DNA from: Brachionus koreanus
Taxonomy: Eukaryota; Rotifera; Eurotatoria; Ploima; Brachionidae
Direction: 5' to 3'
DNA length: 64,000 nucleotides
Assembly: GCA_016987375.1 (NCBI GenBank)
Contig: PJRA01000016.1
Span: 565,612 to 629,611 of the forward strand
Each line of letters begins with the position of its first letter. Position 1 is the stretch's first letter. Below are positions 45,986-58,700 of the stretch, piece after piece. The position numbers were made by a program, and so were the translations under genes. The notes under the pieces are model-generated. The model was not told the origin of the DNA and did no database searches. It saw only the letters and a program-made list of their open reading frames with translations.

Positions 45986-47772
45986 ATGGCTGCAATGGTT
46001 TTTGTGCTAAGCATAAAAAATAAAGGAAATTTTTGTGATTACTGCTTTAAAAAGTTACATTAAATTTTTTTCTTTATATGATCTGAAATGGCTTTTTAAG
46101 ACGCGTTTACTTACATGACTGTCTTGGATGCAGTTTCATGCATTACTGCGACCGTAATTGTGAAAATAATGATCAAATTCATAGAAAAAATGCCAGTTAT
46201 CCTACTGAGTGCGGTTTTTTTTCTTCCAAAAAAGAGCTTTTAAATTTAAATTTTCAAAATGAACTATTGAGACTTTTTTTGAGAGCTCTAATCAAAGTAA
46301 AGGTAAGAAATCATTTAAATTATGAAACAATATCTTATAAAATCCAAATTTAGTTTTTTGAGGATGAAGATTCAAGAAAGTTTTGTGACTTTAGTTGGGG
46401 TATTTTAAAAAATTCAATTAAATTGGATTCAAAATTTTTAACATTTTATTTTTCAATTAGAAAATTTGTTGACAAGAAATTCAATTTTAGAAAGTGAATT
46501 TAAATATTTCAATCTATTGATAGAAGAACTAATGAGAACAAGATTTTTGTCCGAAAATTTTAACAAAACAGAATTAATTTCTCTTTACTGTAAGACCATT
46601 AATCATAAAATAGAAATTGAAAACCAAAATGAAATAGTTGGCCTCGGAATTTACCCCAATTATCCAATTTGGATAAAAAATTCTACATTAAAATTTGATG
46701 GAAATAAAATTTTAGACAATTCGCCTGGTCTTACCAAACCTCAAATAGCTTGTAAATACAAGACCGAGAATGAGAGAGAACAGTTTTTCAAGCAAAATTT
46801 TGACTTGGGATGTGATTGTAAAAAATGTCACAAAGTACTTAATTTTTAAAGCTAGTGAATTAAATTTGTCAATTTTTAATTTAAGTTAAAGACATATTTA
46901 AACAGATTTTGTGCTCTCCAAATTGAAATAAATTCTGATGTTGATGATTTACTCAAATTGCCAATACAAATATCAAACATGTTTTTGCAATCTATTGAAG
47001 TAAAACAAATATTTGAAAAATTCAAAGTAGACAGAGAAAAGTCTCAAGAAGGAATGAAAAAGCTTAAGATTATTTTCGCTAAACATAAAAAAAAGAAAGA
47101 TGAAAAGCTTTTTGGATGGTCTCAAAGAGAGTCAACTGCTAATTCAATTTTTATTGATGAAAATTTTAAAACAAAATTAATAGAGTTGAAAAAACATAGC
47201 TCAGAAAATGAAAGACAAATTGATTTGATCATTTTTTTCATGTCAATAATAATATTGCACGAGTTGGCTCATCTTTTATTCAGATGGTCGGGAATTGAAA
47301 AATCCCTTCGAATTTTTAGAGAAGCTGGTGAATATTTAGAAAAAGGAATCTTCAATGGAGTTGTTCATCTGCTTGTACGTCCTGCATCAACTGGTTGGGA
47401 TGAAAATTGTGAAATTTTGGGTTAATTTTAACTAAAATTGTTAAGTAAATCTGAAAAATAAAAAACTGTTTTTTTTAAGAACTTGTCTTGATGGATAACT
47501 CTGATTCTTTGCTATCTTTGATAACTGTACTTTCTTATGAAGATTACATAAAGAAAATTTGTAACAATAAGATTTCTGATCCCAATGAGTTTATTTTGCC
47601 TGAATGCATTAATATAAAAATGCCAAAAGACTCCATATGCCAGAAAAATAGTTTTATTGATTCTACTAGTGAACAAGACATGTATGATGATTGGAATATC
47701 AAAATGATGACTTTTTTATATAATGATTCAAAGGTTAGAAAGTGTCGAGTCATTGATCCATCAGAAAAATAA
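45986..47772 (+). CDS. MYND finger, degenerate SET region and HExxH domain in one six-exon gene
   Basis: Exons 45986-46053, 46101-46302, 46354-46399, 46461-46834, 46892-47420 and 47480-47772 splice with agreeing phases into 503 residues. Residues 17-60 form a MYND zinc finger (CDYC, CLGC, HYC, RNC, His50, Cys60). Residues 170-230 resemble the SMYD SET region (EIVGLGIYP, then CKYKTENEREQFF and the post-SET GCDCKKC), but the NHSC core that binds the methyl donor and the N-terminal SET segment are missing, so methyltransferase activity is unlikely. Residues 353-357 are HELAH in a hydrophobic helix, followed about 17 residues later by EAGEYLE and IFNG, the arrangement of a gluzincin-type zinc site. 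No described family with this whole architecture is known to me. The 46834/46892 junction joining the two halves is the least certain. AATAAA at 47896-47901. Confidence 0.65.
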
Positions 47773-49079
47773 ATTTATTTTTGCATATAATTTTTTAGTT
47801 TCTTTTTTTTGTTTGACTTGACTGATTTTTTTATTTTTTTATGTTTTTTTTGGTGTTTTTTGCTTTTCTATTTCCATAATATTTAGCCTTATTAGAATAA
47901 AAATAATTAAATAAAATTTTGTTATGCCATTTATTGACTAGCAATTTTAGGACAAAAAGAAAAATGAGATAAATTTTTTCTAATTGAATAAAAAAAACAT
48001 CTGATTAAAATATGCAATAAATTGTTTTTGCATAGCTTAGAATTCATTTCTAAAAGCTTGTTCAATATTGTACTATTTGCATAACCATTTTTGTACTAAA
48101 ATTTCACTTTACCCTTTTGACTTAATAGTCTTTCCAAATTAAGAGTTTGATTAATCATCTATTATTATAATTATTCATATTATATATTAAAATTAACAGA
48201 ATTCAATGCTCTTCAAAATGAAATGTCTAATAATGTTCTTCAGTAATTATGTCAATTGTTTCTAGCATTACATCTTTTCTAAGCTTTCAAGTAACTTGTA
48301 CATCAATATCTTGTGTAGTGGAGTAACAAATGCTTGCTTCAATAACACAGCTAGTTCTCCCAGATTGTTAGTGTTCAATCTTTCAAGTTTTTCTAACAGT
48401 TGTAAAGCTTTAAATTATGATTAAAACAGATTGATTTTTATTTTATCTACAAATGAAACAATTAAAGAAAAATTGTCGATTAAAATAAAATCAACTTTAA
48501 GACAAAAAAGCCAAAATTTTGACTGGTATCCTTTACTAAATGGCTTTTAGATAAAATTTTTTTTATTTGACAAATTTACAATTTCTATTTCAACATATCT
48601 TTTAAAGAAGTTTTTTAAAGAATTTTTAATTCGAGTAGCTTAGCTTAGCTCGATACAAATAAAAAAATAAATAAAAAATGTCTTAAATAGAAGAAATACC
48701 AAATAACATGTCTATAAATACAGAGAATCTTGCCAAGGAGAAAACCAAAGATAAAGTCTATCTGTCGTTTTCTAGAAAAAGTGAGTCGGTAGTTAAAAGA
48801 AAATGCGATAGACCTCCACAGGCTCAATAGAATTAAATACTAGAAAAAAATTTTATAATAAATAAAAATTATTCAAATCGATTTCAGCCGAAAATTCTTA
48901 AATTCTTTTTCTCATCCTTAGCATATCTCTATTTTCAAAATTTGTCAAATTAAAAAGATTTTTTTTAAAGAATCTTTAAAGAAACAACAAAAAATCTTGA
49001 AATTTTTTTGACTGGGAATGCGTAAATCTGACAAAAGATTATGTGCAAATAATATTGTGAAAGTTTTTGTCTATTTTTG
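47773..49079. other. Intergenic with a truncated fold-back element
   Basis: At 48050-48115 CATAACCATTTTTGTACTAAAATTTCAC resembles one arm end of the fold-back family at 1909-2262. Nothing else supported. Confidence 0.45.
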
Positions 49080-49275
49080 TTTTAAAAATATCGCTTGATT
49101 GAGCCTCGACTGCATCCTCTCCCAACTTATTCAAGTCATTGACTACTTGGTTTATGAACAAGTATTATCGTTGAGCACAATTCTCTTTATCTTTTTCCAG
49201 ATATGGGCACTTTACTGGAATAGCATACTCTAAATGAGACCTTACAAGACTTGTATAAGGTTATATAATGACCAT
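49080..49275 (-). mobile_element. Decayed LINE fragment
   Basis: Minus strand reads YTSLVRSHLEYAIPVKCPYL then EKDKENCAQR, a degenerate version of the YTSLVRPNLEY...VWHPYLRKD block seen at 34837-35145, with stops and frame loss downstream. Confidence 0.6.
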
Positions 49276-49394
49276 CTGTGTCCGAAATTTAATACCATGA
49301 AGAACTTGATCTAGTATTCAATTGACTTCATTTAATTGATCAAAATACTTAAGCAAATGGAAGTGAAGATGAGACAATTAAGATTTGGAATTAC

Positions 49395-49640
49395 TAAACT
49401 AAAGTACAAACTATAACTAGCTTGTACGTTTTCTTTCCTTTCCTCTTCCTTTTCTGGATAATTTTAATTTTCATTACTAGGTTTTCTTGAGAAAAATTTG
49501 GCTTATTAGATCAATGAATTTTATTTCTTTCTTCAAAGAAGAGGAAAGATTAAAGGAAACGTCGATAAGAAGACAGCAAGGGGAAAGGAAGATGAAAGGA
49601 ATAAAAAGTGTACAAGCCAGTTTTAGTTTGCACAGTACCA
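49395..49640. mobile_element. Inverted-repeat element (MITE-like)
   Basis: AAACTATAACTAGCTTGTAC with CTTTCCTTTCCTCTTCC on the left is paired in reverse with GGAAAGGAAGATGAAAGG..GTACAAGCCAGTTTTAGTTT on the right (about 49400-49462 and 49577-49635). No coding capacity; target duplication not resolved. Confidence 0.5.
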
Positions 49641-49823
49641 GTGTATCAATACTCTAAACAAATTAAAATAACATAAAAGTTAAACAAAAAAGAAATTTAT
49701 AAAATTTGATTTTTGAAAAAATTAAAGAAAAAATTCAAAAATATTTTTTACTGAACAATTTATTTAAAAAAAAAAAAGAAAATATATTTAGAAATTATTT
49801 AGGCAAAAGAAAACTCTCAATTA

Positions 49824-52800
49824 TTAATTTAGTTTAAATCGTTTATCATTACTCTCTCTAATTTCTCTCTCTGTTCCAAACTCATAATAATCTGGTACCA
49901 ATTCATGCAACCATTTGCAATCGACCACACTCAAATCTCTAATTAAATATGTTGTTTTTGACTGAACAATGTCATTGTAGATGACATATTTAGGCGCTGG
50001 CTGATCAACATTGGCCAAGAACAAATTAATCACCGAGCTAGGATGCACTTTTAGAGAAACATTTGATTTTAGGTGTCTATAATCGCCTGAATAGTGTGCT
50101 CTGGCCGCATTGGCAAAAAAAGCAGTGCAAAGACACCTCAAAATGGGTTCTGTCCTGTCACCACAAGAAGATTTCATGTCAATTTTGAATTTTTTCAAAA
50201 TCATTCTCAATTGTTCTCTTATTTGAGTGGCGCGAATTAACGACTTGAAATTGAGAAAATTCGATTGACACCAATTTGGCAATGATTTTTTATTCTTAGA
50301 CAATCTGTCAGTAAAACTTTTGTAAACATTTAACAGTGTTAAATGATCGCCTTCAGTACATGTGAATTTTAGTTTTGACTTGTCCGCTTGAATCTTGCGG
50401 CCTGATGGAGTTATGAAAACATGTTGAACTTGAAGCATGGCTATGATGCTTAGCATTTCCTGTGCACAACCGAATTTTTCTGAATTAATCAAAGCTTTTG
50501 AATAAGTGGGATGAAGAGGAAATTCAGCCATTTGAAAGCCAAGTGGATTGGTTAGCTTAGAATTGTGGTCAAGAGCTTCCAAGGCATGCAATAGCTCGAG
50601 AGTGTTTATCAAATTTTTTGAGGGCGGCGCTGACAAAAAGTCAAATTTGCATACATTGTCTATTCCGAGTGCTTTTAGTTGAATTATGACTGAGGCCAGA
50701 TCACATCGTTGCATCTCGGGCGGAGTGTGCTGCTTCATTTTGTCGAATTCGGCCTCGGGGTAAAGCCGAAAAGCTTTGCCCGACCGATATCTGCCTGCTC
50801 TTCCGGCGCGCTGATTCGCACTGGACTTCGAACACGGCACAGTTATCAAGCTCTCGCTGCCCAAACGGGAATCGTACGCTTTTAGCTTCATAAAACCCGA
50901 GTCTATCACGTAAACTATTCCGTTTATGGTCAGACTAGTCTCGGCTATGTTTGTGGAAACAATTATTTTGCGGCATGATTTTGGCGTTCGTTCAAACACT
51001 TTGAGTTGCTCGGCAACAGGCAACGAACCGTACAATGCCAAAATCCAAAGTTTTTTTAAATTTTTTTTCTTTATCGACTTTAATTCGGTTGCTTTTTCGA
51101 TCAGTGCAGAAACTGCTTCGTCCACTTCATCTTGTCCTTGAGAGAAAAAAAATAATTTTTTTTGTTTAAGTTTATTAAAATAAAATTATTTAAAATTATT
51201 TTATTAAAATAAATTTTTCAATTAATATAAAATAAAACATTTAAATTAAAATTTCTATCTAATGTTAGTTTTTAGTGACATAAAAATATTTCATAAATAA
51301 GCCTATTTGTTATTTGCATATAATGGCTTGTTCTTTACTTGATGATACTTGTAAATAAGATAAAACAAAATACATATAAATACAATTCATGACAAAAATT
51401 ATAAATTTAAAGTTAACTTGAGTCAAATATATGAAGAGAATATATAAAAAATTTATTTAGGGATTTAGATTGTGATCGAATAAATCAAAGATTAAATTTC
51501 ATTTTCTTTCATTGAGACTAAAAACCATTTTACCAAAGACTATTTTCAAATATTTAATTACATGAAATTTACAAAAAAAAATATTTTCGTTTATGAAAAA
51601 TGTATCCAAAAATTGAATATTGAATTGATATATTTGTCTACCATCACGAATTTTACACTTATTAAGTCATTGAATTCTGGAAAAGTTTGTTTTGTGAAAT
51701 TTGGTACTAAATAAAAAAAAAACAAAAATTAATGCTTAAAAAGCTTATAACTTTTTTTCTGAAGGCTTTTAATTAGTACTGTAAGTGCAACAAACTGCAA
51801 CATACAAAGTCAAAATCTCTGCAAAATGCACTAAAGCCAAATTTGTCTAAATTTAAAATATGCATATATTACTTGGTTTTGACTTTTAAAAAAAAAGTCA
51901 TAAGAATTTTTAACATTTTGTTCTTTTCTAAATTTCACAAAACCGAAAAGTTTTATTTTAAAATTAAAAAATAAATAAATTAAAAAAAATTTTAATTTTC
52001 TGCTGTTTCGTGTTGAATCCAACAGTATGCTACTGGCAGTCATCTACAGTTAAAATCTTGTACCAGTATTATATAAAGCAAATAGTTCTAGCAATTAAAC
52101 TAAAATGTTTGGTCAAGATGTACAATAGTTTCAAAATTTCTGAACCATTTCAAATCAATATTTGAATATTCAGGTGTAAAAATATCCATTATTTTAGATT
52201 AATTATTTTTCGAATATTTCAAATAATATTAATAAATAAACTACAACTTATTTATCCATTGTTTCAATAAAACTTTAATATTGACACATAATGGTCAATA
52301 TTAAAGCCACTTCTTCTTAACACTAGAAAGCCCGGCTGATTTCTCATTAAAATTTCAAATAAAGTTATCAAGATAAATTAATCATTTTCTGTGAAGATTT
52401 ATTCATTTTCTAAAAAATTACAATCAAGATTTTTAGATAATAAAAACCGTTTTTTAAAATTTTATTTATATGTGGTAAAAATCAAGTTTCAATTTTTCAA
52501 AAAGGGATCTAAAAAACCCCTCGGGTGTTCTAGTGTTAAAATAGAATAAATAAATAAATGAAATCTCTATCTCGTAAATTTTTGTTTTGATTTCCAATTT
52601 TTAAACTGTAACTAGTTTACAAAATTACATGTCACCTATTTCAGCTTTAATTCCAAGTTGCTCCGAATAATTCACAGTGTTTGGAAACAATGGAATTAGA
52701 AGAAGATGAATAACTTACTATACATTCAATTGTTTTCTCTAGACACAAATTTAAATATGAAATCGACTCACAAGTTTATAAGCTAAAATAATGTTTTTTA

Positions 52801-54657
52801 TTGAACTCTTCTAAATTAAGAAATTAAAGCTTCAATAATTTTGAATTTTGAACAAATAAGTATAAGATTAAGCGTGCATTTATGTCAAAATGTCTTGAAA
52901 GATGGCCTCAGATCGTTCTTTCAATAATTACAACACCGATTCAAGTCAACTTAAATGTCTATGGTTTCACAGTGCAATATTTTATGATCTCATGCGTTTA
53001 GTAAGTCACTAGTATTTAACATTGTGTAAATTATTAGACATAAAAGGAAAGAAACGGTCAATTATAAATAAAGTTATTATTCAAGATATCTTCTTTCCTT
53101 TTTGTGGTATAACCACAAACCTCCAGATCAGAAAAAAAATAATTAATTTAAGGTTTTTAACAAGATGAAGATTCTTTCCCAACTTGATAAAGAGATAGAA
53201 TTTTTAACAGACATATATTGCAAAGTTTGAATTTATTTAATATAACTTCTGATTTTATACCAAGATTTTTTTAGTGTTTGTGGATAATATGAAAAAAGCA
53301 ATCAGAAAATATGAATAAAAGTCAAATCATCTTAAAAGCAAACATTCAAATATTAAAAGAACCAAATGATTATAAATTTTCTTGAATAACTTTTTTTTTT
53401 AAATAAATATTTCTGAAAAAAAATTTATTTTTGGGCTGATAATTTGAAAAAAAATAGTTAGCTCTAAAATTTATAAAGCATAAATAAATTTAGGTTGAAT
53501 AATTTTTTTTTCAAGTTAATAGTTTTAATTTTAAAAGAAAATAAAAAAATTTTAAATATTTAGAAAGATTTAAACAAAAAAATTAAATCATTTTAATATT
53601 AAGATAGAATTTTGAGAAAACAAAATTAAAAGAACTGGATATTTTGTTTTCATTTTTGAATAAAATTAAATAAACTATTTTGTTATTTTTTTTAAAAGCT
53701 TTTTAATGCAATTACACGAAATAAAAACACCAAGAGCTATTTTAAAGTTTTTAAATATAATAAAAATGAAATCAAAGGTAAGTCTATTAATAAAATTTTG
53801 GATAAAATTTACATACCTGTTAGAAAAATAAGAATGTCTCCATCAGTTTCTTGTTGATCAATATGAACAGCTATGGCTGTTGTAACACTTGTCCTGACGT
53901 AATTATCACACGGCTCTGTCAAATAAGATATTTCAATTGGATAATAGCGTCCTTCAACGGATATTATACAAGTCGATAGACTTGTTGAATTCGTCTTTTT
54001 TTCACCTTCATCGAAGTAAAGCTTTATTTCTTCTGCGTCTACAGTTGCCGAGCATACAATTAACTTTAAATCTTGACGCTTTTTCATAATCTTTTTAAGT
54101 AAGCCAATAACGATGTCGGTGTTGATGTTTCTCTCATGTACCTCGTCCAGAATGACAACGCTGTACTGAGGTAATAGAGGATTTTGCATTAGCTCACGTA
54201 TCAAAAGTCCATCTGTAACAAATTTGATCTTTGTGCGACCAGGTGTGTAGCAGTCTTCGAACCTAATCGCATAGCCAACTTCATCACCAATAATGCATGA
54301 TTTTTCGTCAGATATCCGTTTAGCCAAATTAATTGTGGCTATTCGTCTCGGCTCAGTAACACAAATAGAGTGTTTGGAGTCGGTCCAACCATTTTCCCAC
54401 AAATACTGCGGCAATTGGGTGGACTTACCCGAGCCGGTTTCGCCTACCACCACCACCACTCTATGTGTTTCAAGCGCATACAATATTTGATTACGGTGCT
54501 TGAATATTGGCAGCTGCTGGCGCTGAACTTCCAGCGACAAATCGCCATGTTTACTGTATTTGGCTAGCTCTTGCTCACTCTCGAGCTCGTTCAATCGTTC
54601 TGTGTCTATTGAACTGTCCACATTGGGACGAATAAATTTCGGGCGATAAAAAGACAT
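49824..54657 (-). CDS. DHX35: DEAH-box RNA helicase DHX35
   Basis: Exons 54657-53817 and 51136-49824 (phase 1; 2.68-kb intron) encode 717 residues, close to the 703 of human DHX35. Motif I is GETGSGKST (72-80), motif Ia TEPRR, motif II DEVH (171-174) where the family has DEAH, motif III SAT (203-205), then FLTGQDEV across the splice, STNIAETS, and motif VI QRAGRAGR. The helicase-associated and OB-fold regions follow (LKALGIDNV, FFANAARAHYSGDYR, HPSSV, YVIYNDIVQ). The N-terminus MSFYRPKF and EVQRQQLPIFKHRNQILY are DHX35-specific. DHX35 is associated with spliceosomes and unwinds RNA with ATP. The large intron is packed with repeats. Its ATG lies 5 nt after the stop of a small ORF. Confidence 0.95.
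51340..52290 (+). repeat. Dispersed repeat, copy 2 (partner at 4280-5045)
   Basis: Matches the kinesin-intron copy in two blocks in the same orientation (51360-51450 and 52000-52290). Between them sits a 257-bp fold-back element with its own target duplication. Confidence 0.65.
51688..51944. mobile_element. Fold-back element nested in the dispersed repeat
   Basis: Termini TGTTTTGTGAAATTTGG and, reversed, GGTTTTGTGAAATTTAG; flanks GAAAAGTT at 51680-51687 and 51945-51952 give an 8-bp target duplication. Internal AAGGCTTTTAATTAG and GTGCAACAAACTGCAAC blocks match the larger element at 24300-24855, of which it is a shorter, cleaner copy. Confidence 0.75.
52321..52535 (+). mobile_element. Complete TTAA-flanked MITE, CACTAGAA type
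   Basis: TTAA at 52317-52320 and 52536-52539. Left end CACTAGAAAGCCCGG; right end reversed CACTAGAACACCCGAGG. At 215 bp it is non-coding. Insertion at TTAA with a CAC-starting inverted repeat points to piggyBac-type mobilisation. It defines the family to which 23733-23900 belongs and is a sister of the CACTCAAA type at 18100. Confidence 0.8.
52915..53510 (+). repeat. 0.6-kb inverted duplication, arm A
   Basis: Near-identical in reverse to 58320-58911, over about 590 bp, with few substitutions and small indels. It contains a palindrome TTTGTGGTATAACCACAAA. No coding frame. One arm is in the DHX35 intron, the other in the intron of the coiled-coil gene. Confidence 0.85.
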
Positions 54658-54662
54658 TAAAA

Positions 54663-54917
54663 TTAAATATTTAAATTTTTATTAAATTTAGAAAGAGTTT
54701 GTTTAAAATAAGTCAATTTTTTAGTCATCTGAGACTCGTATTCATTTATGTACACAGCTAAGCTAGTCACATCGTCAAGAAATTTTTGTTCGGCCTGTTC
54801 GGACTGAGTGTAAATTTCAAGGAAGCGCTTGTTTAAAATGATGGTCTCGTTCTCGAACTCGGTAAACATTTGACTCAGACTGGCTGGCTCTTGATCGCTT
54901 TGGGACGTCATTTTCAA
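54663..54917 (-). CDS. Small coiled-coil protein directly upstream of DHX35
   Basis: 84 residues (or 82 from the second ATG, MTSQSDQEPASLSQMF). The composition is that of an amphipathic helix bundle: FENETIILNKRFLEIYTQSE, then FLDDVTSLAVYINEYESQ and KKLTYFKQTLSKFNK. Local G+C matches the coding islands. The stop TAA at 54665-54663 is followed by only five bases before the DHX35 ATG at 54657, in a different frame, and there is no AG acceptor between them. The two would thus share one mRNA unless DHX35 has an internal promoter. Size and helix content are reminiscent of subunits of small scaffold complexes, but no family is recognised. Confidence 0.6.
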   Translation of the reverse strand: MKMTSQSDQEPASLSQMFTEFENETIILNKRFLEIYTQSEQAEQKFLDDVTSLAVYINEYESQMTKKLTYFKQTLSKFNKNLNI

Positions 54918-55769
54918 TTCAAACTCATATCAATTTTTTACTTTATTTATTCATCTCTTTTTTTCTATTACAATTAGCTAACAGTTTGAGCTTGAAAAAA
55001 AAATTTTATTTGTTAGAAAGTGCAAGATTGATTTAAATAATAAATTTTTTTTTCAAAATCAAAATTTTGGCCACCAGCCCATTTAAATTTATCAAAATAG
55101 AACCAATTTTTTTTAATTCTAGCTAGTGAAATTTTATTCTAGACTTGAGCTGCATAAAATTAAATTAATTTGAATATACAGTTTTGGCTCAATATGTTTT
55201 TTTTTGTGTGTAAAATATTATCTAAATTTAGAAAAAAAAATTGGAGTTAATTCGATATGCTCGGGACTGCTAACAAAGGTCCTTGACTGCGTAGGCGCCA
55301 AATTTAACTTGCTATGCAAGTATAAATATTTTTCTAAAGAACAATTAAAATGCATCAAGCCTTGCAGATTCTTGTTGTCATTGGCAACAAGACTTGAAAA
55401 CTATTCCAAATGTAATTTTTTTCTAACATATCTTATAAATAAAAAATGATATTACGAACCCCTATACAAACTAATTTAATCAATCAAACTTTCATATTGC
55501 TCTAGAGCTAAGCGAAAAAAAAAAAAAAGAAAATTAAAAAAAAAAATCTTGTGTTTTTTCAGCTCCCTTGATTGGCTTTTAATGATCATCATCACCTTAA
55601 AGAAAAATAACTATAAAGCACTTGGATTTATTTGCAGCAAGGATTCTGTTTGGAATAAAAACATAATTTTCTAGTTTGCTTAATAAATTTTGTTACTTTT
55701 ATTATTATATTTTTTTATTTTAAAATTATTTAAAAAAAAAAATTTTTTTTTTTTTTGGTATTTAGATGA
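54918..55769. other. Divergent upstream region
   Basis: 850 bp between the starts of the minus-strand DHX35 unit and the plus-strand coiled-coil gene. Probable site of both promoters. An ORF at 55204-55449 is Cys/Leu-rich and not supported. Confidence 0.5.
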
Positions 55770-58700
55770 ATGAATAATAAATGGTGCATGAGTGAAGCTG
55801 GAACAATGGATGCTGATAACTTGCGAAAATGGAAAGAAGAATTTCAGAGCGAGCGGAAAAAACAGGCGACAAGAGTGCGCGGCCTGCAAAAAGAGACAGT
55901 AATGAGACGCAAGTAGGTAAATGGGAGATTGAGCGCGACTGATTTTTAAAAAAAAAGCTTATTTTCTCAGAGCCATGGAGATGAAGGCGCAGATCGAGGC
56001 CGCCAAGGAGGAGAAGCGGCGCAAAGAAGCTTTGGCTGAGCGCAAGGCTCAGCACATGGAGGCCACTATGCGATTCCAGAAGGGAATCAAAAATTTTAAA
56101 TTAAAAAAAGGTTTTTTTCTCAAGTTAAACTTTTAAATTAGATAAATTTTATAGATATTTCAGAAAAAATATCGCTCGACGACGTGCTTAAGAAGATGAG
56201 TCCGGCTCGCAGTCGCCTAAACTCAGCCGACTCTGAGCGCACTCGCTTTCAGCACAGCGAGCTTGCCGGCTACTATTGCGTCAACAAAAAGCCCGCTTCG
56301 GCAGTGAAGCGAAGCTCGTCGTTCGACTCGATAAACACGCCCAAATCGGCGCCTGTCAGCTATCGTCTCAACAATTTCAATCTAGACCAGTTCAATTCGA
56401 CAACACCCAGCCACTTTAAGCCAAACTATCGTCAGGCCATAAGCGAAAATCAAAAACAAATACACGACATGAACCGAGAGGCTCTAAAAGAGTTTCAAAA
56501 TATGATCGAAACAGAGCTCGGCAATCAAAGCAACAATGGTGGCTCGTACGCAAGCAATTTTGTCTATCCAATACATCAAAAGTTTACCAACATCCTACCT
56601 CAAAACGAAGCCAAAAAAGAGGGCGAGACTTATTCGGAAGTGGGCACTATACTCACTGTCGACGACGGTAATAGCGATGACGAGCGCGACTCGCTCGACA
56701 CCGACTCGTTGCTAAATGCTCGCGTCGAATCGCCAAATTTTGCCAAGCAAACTAGCGACAAGCAGAGTGGTCAGGATGATGTTCTCATTCCGATCAAAAC
56801 CGAGAATAATTTTAACAAGTATTTTAATCTTAATTTGCAGACAAAGGCAGAGAGTCCGCCTCCAGTGGCTGCACCGCCACCGCCGCCACCTGCTTTTCGT
56901 CCGGCCATTTCATCACAGTCTAGCGGGAATATAGCCCGCAAAACAGCCAAGCAAATAAAGGGAATTCTAAAGCGTTCGAGCTCTCTAGACAACAACACTT
57001 TGCTAATTAGCGGTGTTAACAAAAATGCCAATTGTTTCAAATCAGAGAAAATTATCAAAGATAGCATTGAATTGGCTAATAGCAGAATGAATACTGTGTC
57101 TAATAGTGAATCGGATAGCAGTAGGAAAAAATCAGTTCGTTTTGCTCATGATCAAGAAAGCGGATCTGCGCCAGAGCCGGTCAAAGTAGACAATAATCAA
57201 GACAAAACATCTCAACAACCAAATGCATCAAATGCTAATTGTAAGTTCATTTTTAGTTTAGTTTTTTTTTCTCTCTATATTTTGTTTAGTTTTACGTAGT
57301 TACTAATTTATTTGGCTCCAAGACATTTCTTTCAATTCAAAATTTAGATTTAAAATTTTTATTTATTTTTTTTTGTTTTATTTTAGGACACAAAAGTTAA
57401 CTTTTATTTCATTTTTTCTAAAATCTAATTTTTTAATTAGAGTCAATACTGGATATAGCGAACTATTTGAGCGGAAAATTAGGCATTTGTAGTTTTATAT
57501 GGAAATTATCATATAAAACCTAAAAGGTTACAAAATTTTATTGATTAATAAAAAAAAATTTTCAAAATAAAAAAGTTAATTTTTTTGAAAAAAAATTTCT
57601 ACCTTGTCTTCAAGAGAAATACATTTCTCTTTTTTGCATACTTGCTTTTCATTTATTTTTTTTTATAAATTAGAAATTTTAGATATATTATAAACTTTTT
57701 TTAAAAAAAAAACCTATTCAACAAAATTAATATTCATTGAGTTCTTTTAATATTTCAATGTTTGCTTTTGAGATGTTTCGACATATAAAAAATTAGTTGA
57801 ATTAATTACGAAGCTTTATCAATTGATGCAGTATTTGATTGACAGAGCAAAAAATGACAAAATATGTGAGATTGTTAAATTAAATGTTAGTTTAATGTAA
57901 GTTTTACTGTGCTGAACATAAATAAAAATTTATTGAATGCTTCAAAATTTTCTTTCGTTCAGTCAAATCACAATTTCACTATTTAGAAATCCAATACATA
58001 ACATTTCATTGGAGAAGTATTTTCAAGGTATTGCTAGATTTCTTAATAAACAAAATTTTTTTATTTTCTTTAAAAATTAAAACTGTTAAGACCCGATTTT
58101 TGTCATCTCTTAATCTTCTTCTCTAGACCTCATTTAAATGTAGTTAAATCATAGCTGCAGTCAGAGCACGCTAACGCTTACCACAATATAAATCACAACT
58201 TAATTGTATTAACGGGGGATTCCATTTAATAAACTTTTAACTAAACTAAGTTGTTTTATTTATTTCTTGGCTTTAATCCCTAAAGTCCGAACGCGAAGCT
58301 TTACAAAACTATTAATTTGAAAAAAAATTGTTCAATTTAAATTTATTTATGCTTTATAAATTTCAGAGCTTACTATTTTTTTTCAAATTATCAGCCCAAT
58401 AATAAATTTTTTTTCAGAAATATTTAATATTTAAAAAAAAAAGTTATTCAAGAAAATTTATAATCATTTGGTTCTTTTAATATTTGAATGTTTGCTTTTA
58501 AGATGATTTGACTTTTATTCATATTTTCTGATTGCTTTTTTCATATTATCCACAAACACTAAAAAAATCTTGGTATAAAATCAGAAGTTATATTAAATAA
58601 ATTCAAACTTTGCAATATATGTCTGTTAAAAATTCTATCTCTATATCAAGTTGGGAAAGAATCTTCATCTTGTTAAAAACCTTAAATTAATTATTTTTTT

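Larger units (their letters stand above)
51137..53816. other. Repeat-filled DHX35 intron
   Basis: Contains a dispersed repeat (51340-52290) with a nested fold-back element, a TTAA-flanked MITE and one arm of a 0.6-kb inverted duplication, each listed separately. Confidence 0.8.
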
